From JAEINY01 sp942490535 (lineage in GTDB: Bacteria > Bacteroidota > Bacteroidia > Bacteroidales > Marinilabiliaceae): 64,000 nt of DNA. The notes under the pieces are model-generated. The model did no database searches and was not told the origin of the DNA. It saw only the letters and a program-made list of their open reading frames with translations. The number at the start of each line of letters is the position of its first letter. Positions within the stretch are counted from its first letter, which is position 1. Both the position numbers and the translations under genes were made by a program. This document shows, in pieces, positions 1 to 8,395 of this stretch. Location of the stretch: contig CALNXQ010000005.1 of the NCBI GenBank assembly GCA_942490535.1, positions 930,001-994,000 of the forward strand, read 5' to 3'.

Positions 1-1
1 T

Positions 2-172
2 TCTACCTGTGCCTGTAATGATTGTGAATATATGAAATTGAATACTTTAGAGAAATTATATAACTGTTTGAAATTCGAATGGCCCTCTATTGAAGTGGAA
101 GAGGAAATCAGGAAAAAGGCTGTTAAACCCATTAACCGAATGCTTGATATTTCTAAGCAATTTGGATTATAA
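2..172 (+). CDS. nadA: Quinolinate synthase NadA, C-terminal end (partial)
   Basis: The window opens inside this gene; only the last 56 codons are present. NadA condenses iminoaspartate with dihydroxyacetone phosphate to make quinolinate for NAD synthesis, using a 4Fe-4S cluster. The visible start STCACNDCEYMKLNTLEKLY matches the conserved C-terminal cysteine motif of NadA, which supplies a cluster ligand. The reading frame runs from base 2 to a TAA. The next gene follows after 26 bases in the same direction. The N-terminal two thirds lie outside the window, so integrity cannot be judged. Confidence 0.88.
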   Translation, partial: STCACNDCEYMKLNTLEKLYNCLKFEWPSIEVEEEIRKKAVKPINRMLDISKQFGL

Positions 173-198
173 ACAAGTTATCAACCTGTGTTATTAGA

Positions 199-588
199 AT
201 GGAAAAGTTAGAATCCCCAATATCAATTTTGTTGGTTGAAGACAATGTACTAAATCAAAAATTGATTTTTCTAAATTTGGCTAAATACGGTTTTAAAATT
301 GATGTGGCCAATAATGGGCAAGAAGCATTGGATAAATTGACAGGACAATCCTATGATTTGGTCCTGATGGATTTGATGATGCCGGTTATGGATGGTTTGG
401 AAGCAACCATGCGTATTCGTGAGAAAGAAAAATCCAGTCAACAGCACATTCCAATTATTGGATTGACGGCAAATACGTATGATGCTGATCGAGAAAAGTG
501 TATAGCCTATGGCATGGATGAGTACATGGCTAAACCCTTTGATCTGGAAGAATTTTACACCAATATTAAACAACTCAAAATCGTTTAA
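199..588 (+). CDS. Stand-alone response regulator receiver domain
   Basis: A 129-residue protein made of a single CheY-like receiver domain with no output domain. The acidic pair E14-D15, the phospho-acceptor D58 (in LVLMDLMMPVMDG), T90 and K112 are all in the expected places, so it should be phosphorylatable. Receivers of this form commonly act in phosphorelays or are the detached partners of hybrid kinases. No kinase is encoded nearby, so the partner is unknown. It lies between nadA and ruvB on the same strand, 15 bases upstream of ruvB, and is probably co-transcribed with it. Confidence 0.85.
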   Translation: MEKLESPISILLVEDNVLNQKLIFLNLAKYGFKIDVANNGQEALDKLTGQSYDLVLMDLMMPVMDGLEATMRIREKEKSSQQHIPIIGLTANTYDADREKCIAYGMDEYMAKPFDLEEFYTNIKQLKIV

Positions 589-603
589 TGGTAAGGAGAT
601 TGT

Positions 604-1620
604 ATGACTTTTGATATAAGACGACCAGAGGAGAAAGAGAACGATGTAGAGCGGCAGTTGCGTCCCTTGCAATTTGATGATTTCAAAGGGCAAGCCAAAA
701 TTGTAGAGAATCTGGAAATTTTTGTGCAAGCTGCCAAAATGCGTGGCGAAGCATTGGATCATGTCTTGTTGCATGGTCCTCCTGGACTTGGAAAAACAAC
801 TCTTTCTAATATTATTGCGAATCAATTAGGTGTCGGCTTTAAAATTACCAGTGGTCCGGTTCTGGATAAACCGGGTGATTTAGCCGGAATATTGACAAGT
901 CTTGAAGAAAATGACGTTCTCTTTATTGATGAAATTCACCGCTTAAGTTCAGTTGTCGAAGAATATTTATACAGTGCGATGGAGGATTTTCGGATTGATA
1001 TCGTAATTGATAAAGGACCCGGTGCACGAAGTATTCAAATTGAGTTAAATCCATTTACATTAATAGGAGCTACCACGCGAAGTGGATTGTTAACAGCCCC
1101 ATTACGTGCTCGATTTGGAATCAATTCTCACCTGGAGTATTATGATACGCCTGTTTTAAGTGGTATTATTGAAAGGTCAGCTGATATTCTAGAAGTGCGT
1201 ATTCATGAAAATGCAGCAATTGAAATTGCACGGCGAAGTCGGGGCACGCCACGAATTGCCAATGCTCTTTTACGCAGAGTGCGCGACTTTGCACAAGTCA
1301 AGGGAAATGGGGTTATTGATATTGACATTACCCGTATTGCCTTAAATGCACTGAATATTGATAAGCATGGTTTGGATATTATGGATCACAAAATATTACT
1401 AACGCTCATTGATAAGTTTCAAGGGGGACCCGTAGGGGTTAATACCATTGCAACAGCTGTTGGTGAGGATTCTGGAACCATTGAAGAAGTTTATGAACCT
1501 TTTTTAATCATGGAAGGATTCATTAAGCGAACACCTCGTGGTCGAATGGTTACGCCTTTGGCATATGCTCATTTGGGAAAAGAAATCAATCTTAATCAAG
1601 GAACTCTATTTACGCTTTAA
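604..1620 (+). CDS. ruvB: Holliday junction branch migration ATPase RuvB
   Basis: A 338-residue AAA+ motor, full length for RuvB. Hexameric RuvB rings drive branch migration of Holliday junctions with RuvA and hand them to RuvC. Walker A is GPPGLGKTT (K64) and Walker B is DVLFIDE (D109-E110). The C-terminal winged-helix segment ends with the typical RTPRGRMVTPLAY stretch that contacts DNA. The start ATG follows GGTAAGGAG, a good ribosome binding site. ruvA and ruvC are not in the window. The flippase gene follows after 6 bases. Confidence 0.97.
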   Translation: MTFDIRRPEEKENDVERQLRPLQFDDFKGQAKIVENLEIFVQAAKMRGEALDHVLLHGPPGLGKTTLSNIIANQLGVGFKITSGPVLDKPGDLAGILTSLEENDVLFIDEIHRLSSVVEEYLYSAMEDFRIDIVIDKGPGARSIQIELNPFTLIGATTRSGLLTAPLRARFGINSHLEYYDTPVLSGIIERSADILEVRIHENAAIEIARRSRGTPRIANALLRRVRDFAQVKGNGVIDIDITRIALNALNIDKHGLDIMDHKILLTLIDKFQGGPVGVNTIATAVGEDSGTIEEVYEPFLIMEGFIKRTPRGRMVTPLAYAHLGKEINLNQGTLFTL

Positions 1621-1626
1621 TAGCTC

Positions 1627-3081
1627 GTGGGAAAACTTAAACGCCTGGCAGGTGATACTGTAATATACGGGACAAGTACCATTTTAGGACGACTGCTTAA
1701 TTGGCTGTTAATGCCTTTTTATACGCGTCTCTTACCTATGGAAGAATATGGTGTGGTTAGCAATCTCTATGCCTATATTTCTTATTTTCTTATTTTATTG
1801 ACGTTTGGTTTTGAAACGGGTTTTTTTCGTTTTGCTAAAGAGCGAAACAGTAATATAGTCCTTAAAACCTTAGGTACTTCCATAGCAGGTTGGAGTTTTT
1901 TATTTATTGGATTAATTTGGGTGTTTAAATCTCATATTCAATCGGGGCTGGGAGAAGACCTAATAACTGAGGAATTTATTTTATATACTGCCATAATAGT
2001 TGCTTTCGATGCCCTAATTAGCATTCCCTTTGCCGATCTTCGTTTTCGGCGGCAATCCAAAGCTTATGCCGGTTTAAGATTTCTTCAAGTGGTGATAACT
2101 GTTTTTTTTAATGTTTTCTTTCTCGTGATTTGCCCTTGGTTTGTGTCACGAGGTATTGATGTTCCTGATTTTATTTATTCGGAAGTCAATCAGGTTAAAT
2201 ATGTATTTATCTCCAACATAATTAGTTCGGGGATTGTCGTGATCATTCTTTCCCCTCTTTTATTTAAGGGAAAGTTTAAGTTTGATTCTGGATTATTGAA
2301 AGATACCATTCGCTATTCATATCCCATTGTTATTGTTGGGTTGTTTGGAATGGTAATTCAAAATATTGAAAAGATATTAATGCCCTATTTGTTAGAGGAT
2401 GGATTGAAGCAATTAGCTATTTATTCAGCTAATTTTAAAATTGGGGTTTTGATGGCCTTGTTTATTCAATCTTTTCGCCTGGCATTTGAACCATTCTTTT
2501 TCAAAGAAGATAGGGATAAATCCTCCAAAGTTCTATATGGTAGAATTCTTAAGTACTTTGTCATTTTTGGTATGATTATTTTTGTTGGAATCCTTCAATT
2601 TATGGATGTTATTAATCTTTTGTTTCCATTTCAATACCAAAAAGGTAATAGCATAATTCCATTTATTTTATTGGGACAGCTCATGTTTGGGGTATATTAT
2701 TCCCTTTCATTGTGGTATAAATTAACTGACAAAACCCATTATGGAGCTTTTATTAGTGGTTTTGGTGCGCTTGTTGTAATAATCGGCAATTTGGTAGCTG
2801 TACCCGTTTTTGGATCTATTGGTGCTGCTGTTAGTTCCTTCATTGCTTTTACTTTAATGGCTGTATCATCATATATTATTGGGCAAAAGCATTATTATAT
2901 TCCTTATCCGGTTCGTGGTATTCTCAAACACGTCAGCATTGGTATTGTTGTTGTTATTATATCCCAATTAGTTATTCAGGGTGATAATCTTTTTCATATA
3001 GTGCTGAAAGGAACTATATTTGCTTGTTATTTGGGAATAGTATATTTTCTTGAAAAGAAAGAGTTTAAAACATTTATATAA
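1627..3081 (+). CDS. Wzx/MATE-type polysaccharide flippase
   Basis: A 484-residue polytopic membrane protein of the MOP (MATE/Wzx/MurJ) superfamily. The N-terminus (KRLAGDTVIYGTSTILGRLL) is the usual Wzx signature, followed by about 12-14 hydrophobic segments. It probably flips a lipid-linked oligosaccharide across the inner membrane. The start codon is GTG, six bases after ruvB. The gene ends one base before the start of dut. No glycosyltransferases adjoin it, so the substrate cannot be read from context. A different flippase is encoded near 52.8 kb within a polysaccharide operon. Confidence 0.82.
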   Translation: MGKLKRLAGDTVIYGTSTILGRLLNWLLMPFYTRLLPMEEYGVVSNLYAYISYFLILLTFGFETGFFRFAKERNSNIVLKTLGTSIAGWSFLFIGLIWVFKSHIQSGLGEDLITEEFILYTAIIVAFDALISIPFADLRFRRQSKAYAGLRFLQVVITVFFNVFFLVICPWFVSRGIDVPDFIYSEVNQVKYVFISNIISSGIVVIILSPLLFKGKFKFDSGLLKDTIRYSYPIVIVGLFGMVIQNIEKILMPYLLEDGLKQLAIYSANFKIGVLMALFIQSFRLAFEPFFFKEDRDKSSKVLYGRILKYFVIFGMIIFVGILQFMDVINLLFPFQYQKGNSIIPFILLGQLMFGVYYSLSLWYKLTDKTHYGAFISGFGALVVIIGNLVAVPVFGSIGAAVSSFIAFTLMAVSSYIIGQKHYYIPYPVRGILKHVSIGIVVVIISQLVIQGDNLFHIVLKGTIFACYLGIVYFLEKKEFKTFI

Positions 3082-3082
3082 A

Positions 3083-3520
3083 ATGGTGGAAGTAAAAATT
3101 ATCAATAAAGGTAAACATCAATTGCCGGCATATAGTACTAAGCATTCAGCAGGAATGGATTTAAGAGCAGATTTATCGGAGTCAATCACGCTTAAGCCAT
3201 TGGAGAGAGCCCTTATTTCTACTGGTTTATATATTGAATTGCCGGAAGGGCATGAAGCCCAGATTAGGCCTCGTAGTGGGTTGGCTGCAAAACACGGGAT
3301 TTCAGTTTTAAATACACCAGGTACTATTGATGCGGATTATCGGGGTGAAATAAAAGTTATACTTATTAATTTATCGAATGAACCTTTTGAAATACTAGAC
3401 GGAGAGCGCATTTGTCAAATGGTTATTACTGAATACACAAAAGTGGCTTTGTGTGAAGTGGATGTTTTAGAAGAAAGTGTACGTGGCGACGGTGGTTTTG
3501 GTCATACGGGCCGTCATTAA
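3083..3520 (+). CDS. dut: dUTP diphosphatase (dUTPase)
   Basis: A 145-residue trimeric dUTPase that hydrolyses dUTP to dUMP and pyrophosphate, keeping uracil out of DNA and supplying thymidylate synthesis. The family motifs are in order: AGMDLRAD (residues 23-30), RPRSGLA (62-68), GTIDADYRGE (80-89) and RGDGGFGHTG (134-143), the last being the flexible P-loop-like tail. A longer frame begins at 3050 inside the flippase gene, but the ATG at 3083 gives the normal family N-terminus and is preferred. It is tightly coupled to the upstream flippase. Confidence 0.95.
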   Translation: MVEVKIINKGKHQLPAYSTKHSAGMDLRADLSESITLKPLERALISTGLYIELPEGHEAQIRPRSGLAAKHGISVLNTPGTIDADYRGEIKVILINLSNEPFEILDGERICQMVITEYTKVALCEVDVLEESVRGDGGFGHTGRH

Positions 3521-3652
3521 TCATTATAGCGGTATTTTTGGCCTATTAATTATAGATTAATACAATTTGCCTAACTAGGTTGTATACCTTTTACAACTTA
3601 CAAGCTTGTATTATAGTCATTGAAGATTCTCTATAGAAATAAACTTGAACAG

Positions 3653-5413
3653 ATGAGACTAACCTTTTTATCCCTTCTCTTTAGCTCCTTATTAGTTTTT
3701 AGCTGTCAGTCCGTTAAACAATCTACTCAATCATCTACCGCTGGCCATCCAGCCGTTAGTCTTGTTGAATTGGATGAATTGCAGAAACGGAAGTTCGACT
3801 ATCTTTTTTATGAAGCCAGTCGTGAAAAGATGAAAGGAAATATTGAAAAAGCAGCCATGTATTTGAGCGAATGCTTAAAAATCGATCCCACATCTGGAGC
3901 ATCAATGTATGAATTAGCAAATATTTTTGCGGCCAATAATGAAATAGTGAAAGCTCAGGGGTTGTTAGAGCGAGCCGTACAAATTTCGCCTGAAAACATC
4001 TGGTATAAGCTGATGCTTGCTGATCTGTATCAAAAAAACCAGATGGGCATTCAAGCTACCCAAATATATGAAAAACTTGTAATAGAAAACCCTGAAAATG
4101 AGGAATATATTTATGGTTTGGCGCAGTTGTATTTGCAGTCCAAGGAATACGATAAAGCTTTAAAGCAATTCGATGCATTAGAAGGAAAGTTGGGCCTTAA
4201 TGAAATGCTCATTTTAGAAAAGGAAAAAATTCTACTTCAGCAAGGTAAAAACAAGCAAGCATTAAGTGAATTGGAAAAATTAATTGCTAAATATCCTGAT
4301 GAGGCACGATATTATGGGTATGTGGCAGATTATTACTTGTTTTTAAAAGATAATGATAAGGCGAAGGAGTTTTATCATATTGTCCTGGATAAAGATCCAT
4401 CTAATGCTATGGCTAATTTTAGTTTGGGAAATGTAGCATTATTAAATGCTGATACGGCCAAATTTGTCTCTTATTATGAAAATGGAATAAGTAATCCTCA
4501 TGCGCCCTTTGAAGCTAAATTTCAACGTATATTGCCGTTTTTAGTGGGTCAAAATACAAGTCTGGAAAATCAATATTATTTGAATGGATTCTTTTTAAAA
4601 TTAATTGATGCTCATCCACATGAGGCCAGGGCATACATTTATTATAGCAATTATAAAAAGGCTATAGGTGATAATGAAGGAGCAATTGTTGGTTTAAAAA
4701 GTGCACTAGATATTGAAAGTAGTAACGAGCTTATCTGGCAAGATTTTCTATTGTTGCATATCGATGCTCAGGATTTTAAATCGCTCTATAAATACGGTAT
4801 GCAAGCCATTGAGAAATTTCCTTCCAATGCCTTTTTTTATCTGTTAACAGGTTCATCTGCTTCACAAATAGATTTGGATAGTGCAGCCATTCGAATTTTG
4901 GAAAAAGGGCTTCTGTATGCGGGAGAAAATACACAATTGAAGGCTCAGTTTTTAGCTAATCTTGGGGATGTGTACTATTCTCTTAAACAACCTGATAAAG
5001 CATTTGAATCATATGATAAATCCTTACTATTGGATGAGTTAAATATAGTAGTTCTTAATAATTATAGTTATTATTTGACACTCGAAAACAGAGAATTGGA
5101 TAAAGCCGAACGGATGAGCAGTAAATGTGTGGAACTGGAACCAGGTAATTCTACTTATTTAGATACCTACGCATGGGTGTTATTTAAACGTGAGCGTTAT
5201 TTCGAATCCAAATACATTATTGAACGCGCAATAGATAATGGTGGTGGCAGCAGTGATGTAATTGTAGAACACTATGGGGATATTCTGGCAAAAAATGGTG
5301 ATTTGGATGGAGCTGTGATACAATGGAATAAAGCACTTGAGATGGGGAATATTAATACTTTATTACCCTTAAAAATTAGAGAAAAACAATACATTGAGCA
5401 GAGTGGTGAGTAG
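3653..5413 (+). CDS. TPR-repeat outer-envelope lipoprotein
   Basis: About 586 residues. The N-terminus MRLTFLSLLFSSLLVFSCQS is a lipoprotein signal with the modified cysteine at C18. The rest is a string of about ten or more 34-residue TPR helical repeats, a protein-protein interaction scaffold. An in-frame TTG at 3620 would add 11 residues, but the signal peptide fits ATG 3653 better. The last codons overlap the next gene (DUF4292 lipoprotein), and an EnvC-like protein follows. This trio recurs in Bacteroidota and probably works in envelope biogenesis; the molecular role is not established. Confidence 0.82.
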   Translation: MRLTFLSLLFSSLLVFSCQSVKQSTQSSTAGHPAVSLVELDELQKRKFDYLFYEASREKMKGNIEKAAMYLSECLKIDPTSGASMYELANIFAANNEIVKAQGLLERAVQISPENIWYKLMLADLYQKNQMGIQATQIYEKLVIENPENEEYIYGLAQLYLQSKEYDKALKQFDALEGKLGLNEMLILEKEKILLQQGKNKQALSELEKLIAKYPDEARYYGYVADYYLFLKDNDKAKEFYHIVLDKDPSNAMANFSLGNVALLNADTAKFVSYYENGISNPHAPFEAKFQRILPFLVGQNTSLENQYYLNGFFLKLIDAHPHEARAYIYYSNYKKAIGDNEGAIVGLKSALDIESSNELIWQDFLLLHIDAQDFKSLYKYGMQAIEKFPSNAFFYLLTGSSASQIDLDSAAIRILEKGLLYAGENTQLKAQFLANLGDVYYSLKQPDKAFESYDKSLLLDELNIVVLNNYSYYLTLENRELDKAERMSSKCVELEPGNSTYLDTYAWVLFKRERYFESKYIIERAIDNGGGSSDVIVEHYGDILAKNGDLDGAVIQWNKALEMGNINTLLPLKIREKQYIEQSGE

Positions 5414-6251
5414 ATATTTAGTGATTAGTTTGTTGATTTTGTTAGGGGGTGGGTGTCGGAGCAGTAAAGAGTTTTATCGAAATACTGGGACATTAAAAAA
5501 TATTTCAGATACTAAGCTTATTAAATGTACTGAAGAGAAGTATATCCCTTTTGATTCTATTTTTTTTAAGAAATTTCATGCCGAAATATCTTTAAATGGT
5601 GATAAAAAGTCCTTTAAAGGAAATCTTTTTATTCAGCGGGATCAGTCCATTGTGGTTTCTATTTTTACTTTAATGAATATTGAACTAGTACGTTTCCGCT
5701 TTCAGCCTTATTTAGTAGAAATTATGGACCGTACAAAAAAGGAGTATACGAAAACCAATTATCGATTTCTTTGGAATAAGTTTATGATAGAGATGGATTA
5801 TCATATGCTGGAAAGTATATTATTAAATGAATTATATACTTATCCCATTGGAGATGATTCTAAACTGGATTTAAAAAAGTATAAACATGATCGAAAGGAG
5901 GATGTGTATACATTTCAATCGATTAAGAAGGGCCGTTTTGCACGGTTGTATCGGAAAGAGAGTGTTGATGGGGTTATTTTGCATGAGTTTAGTATTTTGC
6001 CTGAAGTGTTTAAAGTAAACAAATCATACATCAAAGATTTTGGTTCTAACACAACTTTTAATATAAGTTATAGCAATTTTACTAACGTACAAACACATCT
6101 TATGCCAAGTCAGATTGAAATGGCGGGAAATAGGGATGGGTATTTTTTTGATTTAGCCATTACTTTTTCTTCTATTGACATTAGTGGTAGTAATTCCATT
6201 GGTTTTAAAGTTTCTAATAAATATAAAATAAAGAACTTATTGAATGATTAA
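5394..6251 (+). CDS. DUF4292 family lipoprotein
   Basis: About 280 residues. The signal peptide ends in LLILLGGGCRSSK, a lipobox with cysteine as the likely lipidated residue. The body resembles DUF4292, a LolA/LolB-like fold family confined largely to Bacteroidota. The longest frame starts at TTG 5394, but GTG 5403 or GTG 5406 would also give a complete signal peptide, so the exact start is uncertain. It overlaps the TPR lipoprotein gene by up to 20 bases and the next gene by 8 bases, so the three are translationally coupled. A role in lipoprotein or envelope traffic is inferred from fold and neighbours. Confidence 0.75.
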   Translation: MSRVVSRYLVISLLILLGGGCRSSKEFYRNTGTLKNISDTKLIKCTEEKYIPFDSIFFKKFHAEISLNGDKKSFKGNLFIQRDQSIVVSIFTLMNIELVRFRFQPYLVEIMDRTKKEYTKTNYRFLWNKFMIEMDYHMLESILLNELYTYPIGDDSKLDLKKYKHDRKEDVYTFQSIKKGRFARLYRKESVDGVILHEFSILPEVFKVNKSYIKDFGSNTTFNISYSNFTNVQTHLMPSQIEMAGNRDGYFFDLAITFSSIDISGSNSIGFKVSNKYKIKNLLND

Positions 6252-7392
6252 AAGTCATTTTTTCATTTGTTTTCTTTTTGCGATTTGTTTTTGTTATGGT
6301 TTACATGGACAAGAGCTTACATCTTTGAATTCGCAAAAAGAAGATTTGTTGAAGAAGATTGAACGAGCTAATATTTTATTAAAATCATTTGATCAAAAGA
6401 AAACAAAAAGTATTACACAAATCCGATTATTTGAACATCAGATACTTGATCGTGAAAAATTAATTGCTGTTTATAATCAAGAACTGGAAGTATTGAATGT
6501 ACAGATTGAACAAATTGGAAATAGCATACAACTGACCGAAGTTGAAATAAGACAATTAAAAGAGGAGTACGCTCGCTTGATACGTAAAGCTTTTGAAAAT
6601 CGTAAAGTTTATAATCAATTTACTTTTTTTCTAGGGGCTGAAAGTTTTAATGCTGCTTATCGAAAATATATTTTATTGTCCGAATATAATAAGTTTCGCA
6701 AAAATCAAGGATTATTAGTCGAGAAAAAGAGAGATCAATTACAATCTCAATATGCGCAATTGGAAGTTAAGCGTGACGATAAAGCAAAACTCATTCGGAA
6801 AGTGGAATCTGAGAGAAATGAATTAAGTAAAATTAAACTTAAACATCAAAGTGATATTTCGCAGTTACAAAATAAGGAACGACAGATTAAGAGGGAACTG
6901 AAAAGACAAGAAGGCGCTTTAAAAGCCTTAGAAAAAAGTATACTTCGTCTTATTAGTGAAAGTTCTAAGAGTACAATGATTACTAAATTTAATGAGTCCC
7001 AAGGCAAGCTTTTATGGCCTGTTAAAGAAGGACTTGTAATTAGTAAATTTGGTGAACATCAGCATCCTGTTTTAAAGTATGTTAAAGTTAATAATAATGG
7101 AATTGACATAAAGTGTTCAAATTCTAATTCAGTGTTCGCCGTTTTTAAAGGTGAAGTGAGCAGAGTTGTTGGTATTCCTGGTTATAATAAAGCTGTTATT
7201 ATACGACATGGTAAGTATTTAACGGTGTATGCTAATTTAAGTAACGTGGCTGTTACACCTGGAATGGTTGTAGAGCAAAACACAATCATTGGTTCAATTT
7301 ATAAAGGAGAGGGCGAAAACTCAGGTGTTTTACATTTTGAACTTTGGGAGGAGAATAAAAAGATCAATCCTGAATCATGGCTATCAAAATAA
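6244..7392 (+). CDS. EnvC-like murein hydrolase activator (degenerate M23 domain)
   Basis: A 382-residue exported protein. Residues 1-22 form a signal peptide, roughly 25-245 are long coiled coils rich in E, K, Q and R, and about 255-380 form a LytM/M23 domain. Active M23 peptidases bind zinc through HxxxD and HxH. Here those positions read NNNGID and LHFEL, so the first histidine and one histidine of the second motif are missing. This is the state of EnvC and NlpD, which activate amidases for daughter-cell separation instead of cutting peptidoglycan. It is the last gene of the dut-TPR-DUF4292 run. Confidence 0.83.
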   Translation: MIKSHFFICFLFAICFCYGLHGQELTSLNSQKEDLLKKIERANILLKSFDQKKTKSITQIRLFEHQILDREKLIAVYNQELEVLNVQIEQIGNSIQLTEVEIRQLKEEYARLIRKAFENRKVYNQFTFFLGAESFNAAYRKYILLSEYNKFRKNQGLLVEKKRDQLQSQYAQLEVKRDDKAKLIRKVESERNELSKIKLKHQSDISQLQNKERQIKRELKRQEGALKALEKSILRLISESSKSTMITKFNESQGKLLWPVKEGLVISKFGEHQHPVLKYVKVNNNGIDIKCSNSNSVFAVFKGEVSRVVGIPGYNKAVIIRHGKYLTVYANLSNVAVTPGMVVEQNTIIGSIYKGEGENSGVLHFELWEENKKINPESWLSK

Positions 7393-7520
7393 TTGGTTTT
7401 TTTCCATGAAAAATGGAACTCTTTTGTCCCTATATAAGTATAAAGATTAATTGTATAGACAATAAGTAAGTCTAAATATTTTGAAATAAGGATTTTCTTT
7501 ATAATTTTAATGGCAGATTA

Positions 7521-7925
7521 ATGGAACTAACTGTGGATAAATTAGTTTTTAACTCGGACACAAAGAATATAAATCTGGTTGAAAAATTGATAGATGATTT
7601 ATCAAATCAATTCGGTCTTCATAGTGATGTGTATGGAAAATTACTATTAGCTGTTGTTGAGGGTGTAAATAATGCCATTGTCCATGGAAACAAGATGGAT
7701 AAATCTAAAGATGTAATTATTTCTTATGCCGTAGATAAGAAAAAGGTGGAATTTACTATCAAGGACCAAGGAGATGGCTTTGATTTTTCGAATGTACCAG
7801 ATCCTACTAAACCTGAGAATTTGGAAAAAACCCATGGTCGTGGCATATTTCTAATGCATCACCTGGCTGATGAAATTGATTTTGACAAGAACGGAAGTAT
7901 CGTTAAAATGACTTTTAATTTGTAA
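7521..7925 (+). CDS. RsbW/SpoIIAB-like ATP-binding anti-sigma kinase
   Basis: A 134-residue GHKL-fold protein. The N box (EGVNNAIVHGN), G1 box (DQGDGFDF) and G2 box (GRGIFLMHHLADEI) are all readable, so ATP binding is expected. In the RsbW family such proteins phosphorylate an anti-anti-sigma factor or bind a sigma factor. No sigma factor or STAS partner is encoded beside it. The gene is preceded by 128 non-coding bases that should hold the promoter, and ybeY follows after 3 bases. In Bacteroidota this pairing with ybeY and mnmG is common, but the regulatory target is unknown. Confidence 0.85.
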   Translation: MELTVDKLVFNSDTKNINLVEKLIDDLSNQFGLHSDVYGKLLLAVVEGVNNAIVHGNKMDKSKDVIISYAVDKKKVEFTIKDQGDGFDFSNVPDPTKPENLEKTHGRGIFLMHHLADEIDFDKNGSIVKMTFNL

Positions 7926-7928
7926 TTT

Positions 7929-8351
7929 GTGATACACATTTATACTGAAGGTGTTGAAATTCCTGATATTCAGGAAGATAAAGTGAAGTTGTGGATTTGT
8001 AATTTAGTTGAAATTTATAGTAAACGAATTGGTGATCTTTCATTGGTATTTTGTTCTGATAAATACATTTTAGAAGTCAACCGGACTTACTTACAACATG
8101 ATTATTATACTGATATTATTACTTTTGATTATTGCTCGGGATCACAAGTTTCAGGTGATTTAATTATTAGTTTAGATACAGTTCTTTCTAATTCCAGAGA
8201 ATTTAATTCCTCTTATAATACTGAACTACATCGTGTCATTATACATGGTGTGTTGCATTTACTAGGGTACAAGGATAAAACTCCTATTGAGGCTGAAGAA
8301 ATGCGGCGTAATGAAGATCAAGCACTGAAGCTATTTGAAACAATTGCTTAG
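7929..8351 (+). CDS. ybeY: Endoribonuclease YbeY (16S rRNA maturation)
   Basis: A 140-residue member of the UPF0054/YbeY metal-dependent RNase family involved in 16S rRNA 3' processing and ribosome quality control. The metal motif reads HGVLHLLGYKD (H106, H110). The position of the third histidine of the E. coli enzyme (in GYDH) is aspartate, D116, a variation I believe is usual in Bacteroidota. The start codon is GTG, three bases after the RsbW-like gene. The next gene, mnmG, starts 44 bases later. Confidence 0.92.
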   Translation: MIHIYTEGVEIPDIQEDKVKLWICNLVEIYSKRIGDLSLVFCSDKYILEVNRTYLQHDYYTDIITFDYCSGSQVSGDLIISLDTVLSNSREFNSSYNTELHRVIIHGVLHLLGYKDKTPIEAEEMRRNEDQALKLFETIA

Positions 8352-8395
8352 TTTTGGTGTTTAGTTTCAGTATTTCCTTTTAATACCATATTAAT

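Noticed and set aside
271..825. Minus-strand open frame of 184 codons
   Set aside because: It lies fully over the receiver gene and the start of ruvB, both certain; its composition is that of an antisense shadow.
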